64,000 nt of DNA. Source: Synechococcus sp. MW101C3. Its GTDB lineage: Bacteria > Cyanobacteriota > Cyanobacteriia > PCC-6307 > Cyanobiaceae. The stretch covers positions 186,001 through 250,000 of the forward strand of contig NZ_NQKX01000007.1 of assembly GCF_002252635.1 (NCBI RefSeq), in the 5' to 3' direction. The translations under genes and the position numbers were made by a program. A model generated the notes under the pieces. The model saw only the letters and a list, made by a program, of their open reading frames with translations, made no database searches and had not been told where the DNA came from. Below, one piece after another: positions 62,167-64,000 of this stretch (positions are counted from its first letter, which is position 1; each line of letters begins with the position of its first letter).

Positions 62167-64000
62167 TCAGCTGCCACGGTGAAATGGGCAGACGGGTGAT
62201 GGCTCTGGTTCAATGCCGTAAGTGGTATTCCCCCCACAGTTACGCCAGGGATCGGGCTGGAGGAAGAAGTTCGGCTTGAGGATCTGGGAACCATCGAAGT
62301 CGGCGTGATAGGTGGGAGTGAGTGATGCGGAGATCGGCGGAACCACATAGCGAGGCTCCACCTCCACGCGTCTACCGCACTGGTGCTCGCTGGCGGCAAA
62401 GTCCATGAACGATCGCGTGAGGGTGTGGTGATCCGCCATTCGCACCCCTGCTTGCTCGAAGGAGTGGAGCACCGCCACATTGAGTTCCACCACGGATCGG
62501 TCTCGCCAGAGTGTGCGCTCGGAGCTGATATCAAGACCGAGTTTTGCTGCGATCAACGGAAGCTGGTTGTAACGATCGATATCGGCAAGGTTACTGGCGC
62601 CGATCTCAGTGCCCATGTAGAAGCCGTTAAAGGGTGCAGCGGTGTACTGGATGCCACCGCAATCGAAGGCCAGATTGCTCACCGCAGGCAGGGCATACCA
62701 GCGCAGATCGAGATCAGAGAACCAGCTGTAGCGTGGATGGCTGATGGACACTTCCAGGATGAGATCCGGTGGCAGTTCGAAATAGCGCGGCTGCCGGCCC
62801 GGAAGCTGAATCACGATTGGCAACAGATCGAAGCGGGTCCACACGCCAGGATTCCAGCCCATGGCCAGCAGGGCCTCGGTGAGTTCCAATTGCATCGGGT
62901 CGCCGAGCACCGAACCATCGGGCTGTCGGTATCCGGCATACCGACAGAACTGGGGATTCCAGATGCGACGCCCATCCGGCTTGAACACGGTGATCGTGGA
63001 AAGCAACTGACCGCCGTTGGTGGCCGCCTCAATGTGTTCAACAATGGCGGCGAACATCTGTTCCTCGCTTTCAAGGTTGCGGCGGTCGCGCACATCAAGC
63101 TCTTCCCAGAGGTGTCGGCCCAGGCAGCGGGTGCTGTTGCGCCAGGCCAGCCGGGCACCGTAGGCAAGCTCGTCATAGCTGTGGTGATAATCCCCATCAC
63201 GTTGCAGATGTTCCTCCACCTCGCTGAGGCGTGGGCTGAGCACATCGCCTAGATGCTGTTCCCCATAGCACTGCTGCAGAAAAGCTCTGGCCTCTGCGGG
63301 GCGATCGTGGATTGGCAGCAGCCTGGGGCTGGAGGCCACCACCGGCTGTATGGACGGCGCCTGCAATGGCGGGCCGAGTGGCGGGTTCAGTGGCGAGGTC
63401 GAGGCGTCCGCCCCGGGAGGCATCGGGCCACCCACCGCCAGCCAGCTCTCGATCGTGGGAATGCAACCACCGCACACGGTGGTCGCCTTCGTCTGGCGGG
63501 CCAGGCTGGTGATGGAAGGCCCTGACTCCTGGCTGATCAACTCCGCCAGGCGGCCACAGCTGACGTGAGCGCAGCGGCAGATTGGATCGGCGGGTCTGCG
63601 GGGCAGCTCCTGCTCAAGCTGGAACCGGCCGCTCCGGCGAAACAGCACCACCATCCAGTGGGGAAGCGGCTCACCCTTAATGAAAAGCCCCTCGACGCGG
63701 TTGAACTCAGCCCAATGGCCTCGCAGCCGGACCGCCACAATCCGCTGTTCCAGCAGTGTGAGGCTGCGCACGAGATCCCCCTGGCTCCAGGTGATCTCCT
63801 CACCACCGGCAGGGCCATCCCGCCAGCGCAGTGCAACGTGGCGAAAATCGATCGTGCGCTCGATCAGCGCGACCTGACCATTGCTGAGGCGGTAAGAAAA
63901 CAGCAGAGCGGGGTGGCCTTCCGTGCGGCCCGCACGCCGGCTGAGAACACCGAGGGCCGGCAGGATCTCCACCGGAATCCAGTCGATCACCCTGGAGCGC
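62167..64000 (-). CDS. Nitric oxide synthase oxygenase fused to an N-terminal BFD-type [2Fe-2S] domain (5' end outside window)
   Basis: At least 607 residues (counted from GTG 63990); the frame stays open to the window edge. Residues ~228-585 are a NOS oxygenase domain, which converts L-arginine to citrulline and NO. The heme Cys is in AWRNSTRCLGR (Cys289) with Trp295 nearby. Substrate Glu462 is in GFYMGTEIG; PFNG, DRYNQLP, RTLWRDRSVVELNVAVLHS and DHHT all match bacterial NOS. Residues ~135-186 are a BFD-like [2Fe-2S] domain (CRC at 138-140, CGGC at 173-176). A Pro-rich linker joins them. Residues 1-130 are unrecognised. The pterin-site WxW is changed to PRY. No reductase lies downstream. Confidence 0.92.
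   Translation of the reverse strand, partial: RSRVIDWIPVEILPALGVLSRRAGRTEGHPALLFSYRLSNGQVALIERTIDFRHVALRWRDGPAGGEEITWSQGDLVRSLTLLEQRIVAVRLRGHWAEFNRVEGLFIKGEPLPHWMVVLFRRSGRFQLEQELPRRPADPICRCAHVSCGRLAELISQESGPSITSLARQTKATTVCGGCIPTIESWLAVGGPMPPGADASTSPLNPPLGPPLQAPSIQPVVASSPRLLPIHDRPAEARAFLQQCYGEQHLGDVLSPRLSEVEEHLQRDGDYHHSYDELAYGARLAWRNSTRCLGRHLWEELDVRDRRNLESEEQMFAAIVEHIEAATNGGQLLSTITVFKPDGRRIWNPQFCRYAGYRQPDGSVLGDPMQLELTEALLAMGWNPGVWTRFDLLPIVIQLPGRQPRYFELPPDLILEVSISHPRYSWFSDLDLRWYALPAVSNLAFDCGGIQYTAAPFNGFYMGTEIGASNLADIDRYNQLPLIAAKLGLDISSERTLWRDRSVVELNVAVLHSFEQAGVRMADHHTLTRSFMDFAASEHQCGRRVEVEPRYVVPPISASLTPTYHADFDGSQILKPNFFLQPDPWRNCGGNTTYGIEPEPSPVCPFHRGS

Noticed and set aside
62167-64000. Nitrite reductase (NirB) reading of the BFD-containing protein
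   Set aside because: The BFD-like motif occurs in NirB, but the rest shows the NOS heme-Cys and YMGTEIG motifs and no siroheme/4Fe-4S site.

Overview
The window looks like chromosomal DNA of a picocyanobacterium of the Synechococcus/Cyanobium group. The evidence is the high GC content, a dense layout with many 4-bp stop/start overlaps, ferrochelatase with a chlorophyll-binding-type tail, a geranylgeranyl-reductase-like flavoprotein, a solanesyl-type prenyl diphosphate synthase, UbiD, a cyanobacterial outer-membrane porin and an SphX/PstS-type phosphate-binding protein. Species identity cannot be fixed from the window alone.

Layout. 0-5.5 kb: CPBP protease (cut by the left edge), an FtsL-like protein, ftsI, a transaldolase with EF-hands, a cNMP-binding protein. 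4.4-9 kb, leftward: geranylgeranyl-reductase-like protein, frr, pyrH, cobO and a tyrosine recombinase. 9-17.4 kb, rightward: hemH, an M23 peptidase, ilvB, small secreted and membrane proteins, a type 1 periplasmic-binding protein and ppsA. Then glcD (leftward), hemL and a complete, overlapping livJHMGF-type ABC operon to 25.1 kb. 25-34.5 kb is metabolic accessory: type II NADH dehydrogenase, SDR, EamA, VOC, DoxX, GMC oxidoreductase and a large GH63-like hydrolase. 34.5-41.2 kb: rrf2-ubiD leftward, then comB, a nitrilase-family hydrolase, amidase, murI and prenyl diphosphate synthase. 41.5-51.1 kb: RodZ-like protein, GAF-GGDEF protein, a large CPBP fusion, SPFH protein, porin, PH-like membrane protein and a HAD hydrolase. 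51.1-52 kb is an insertion-sequence graveyard. 52-57.8 kb: acs, a TerB-COQ4-like fusion, DUF1350, prxQ, a DEDDh exonuclease. 57.8-61.5 kb: a Pho-box-like site, PstS, CorA and a CHAD protein, a plausible phosphate/Mg/polyphosphate group.

The most exciting feature is at the right edge. Beyond a minus-strand terminator and a solitary tRNA 3'-end remnant (a likely integration scar) lies a leftward gene for a nitric oxide synthase oxygenase domain. It is fused behind a BFD-type [2Fe-2S] domain and an unrecognised N-terminal region that continues off the window. This domain order differs from Bacillus-type NOS (oxygenase only) and from animal-type NOS (C-terminal flavodoxin reductase). It suggests a distinct electron-delivery arrangement for NO synthesis in a cyanobacterium. 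The pterin-site Trp pair is also replaced.

Other points worth a second look are an amidase gene whose signal peptide lies upstream of any ATG/GTG/TTG start, a TerB-COQ4-like fusion with an intact HDxxHx11E motif, a zinc-ribbon tail on acetolactate synthase, and a GDEEF variant of the GGDEF motif. No rRNA, intact tRNA or CRISPR array was seen.
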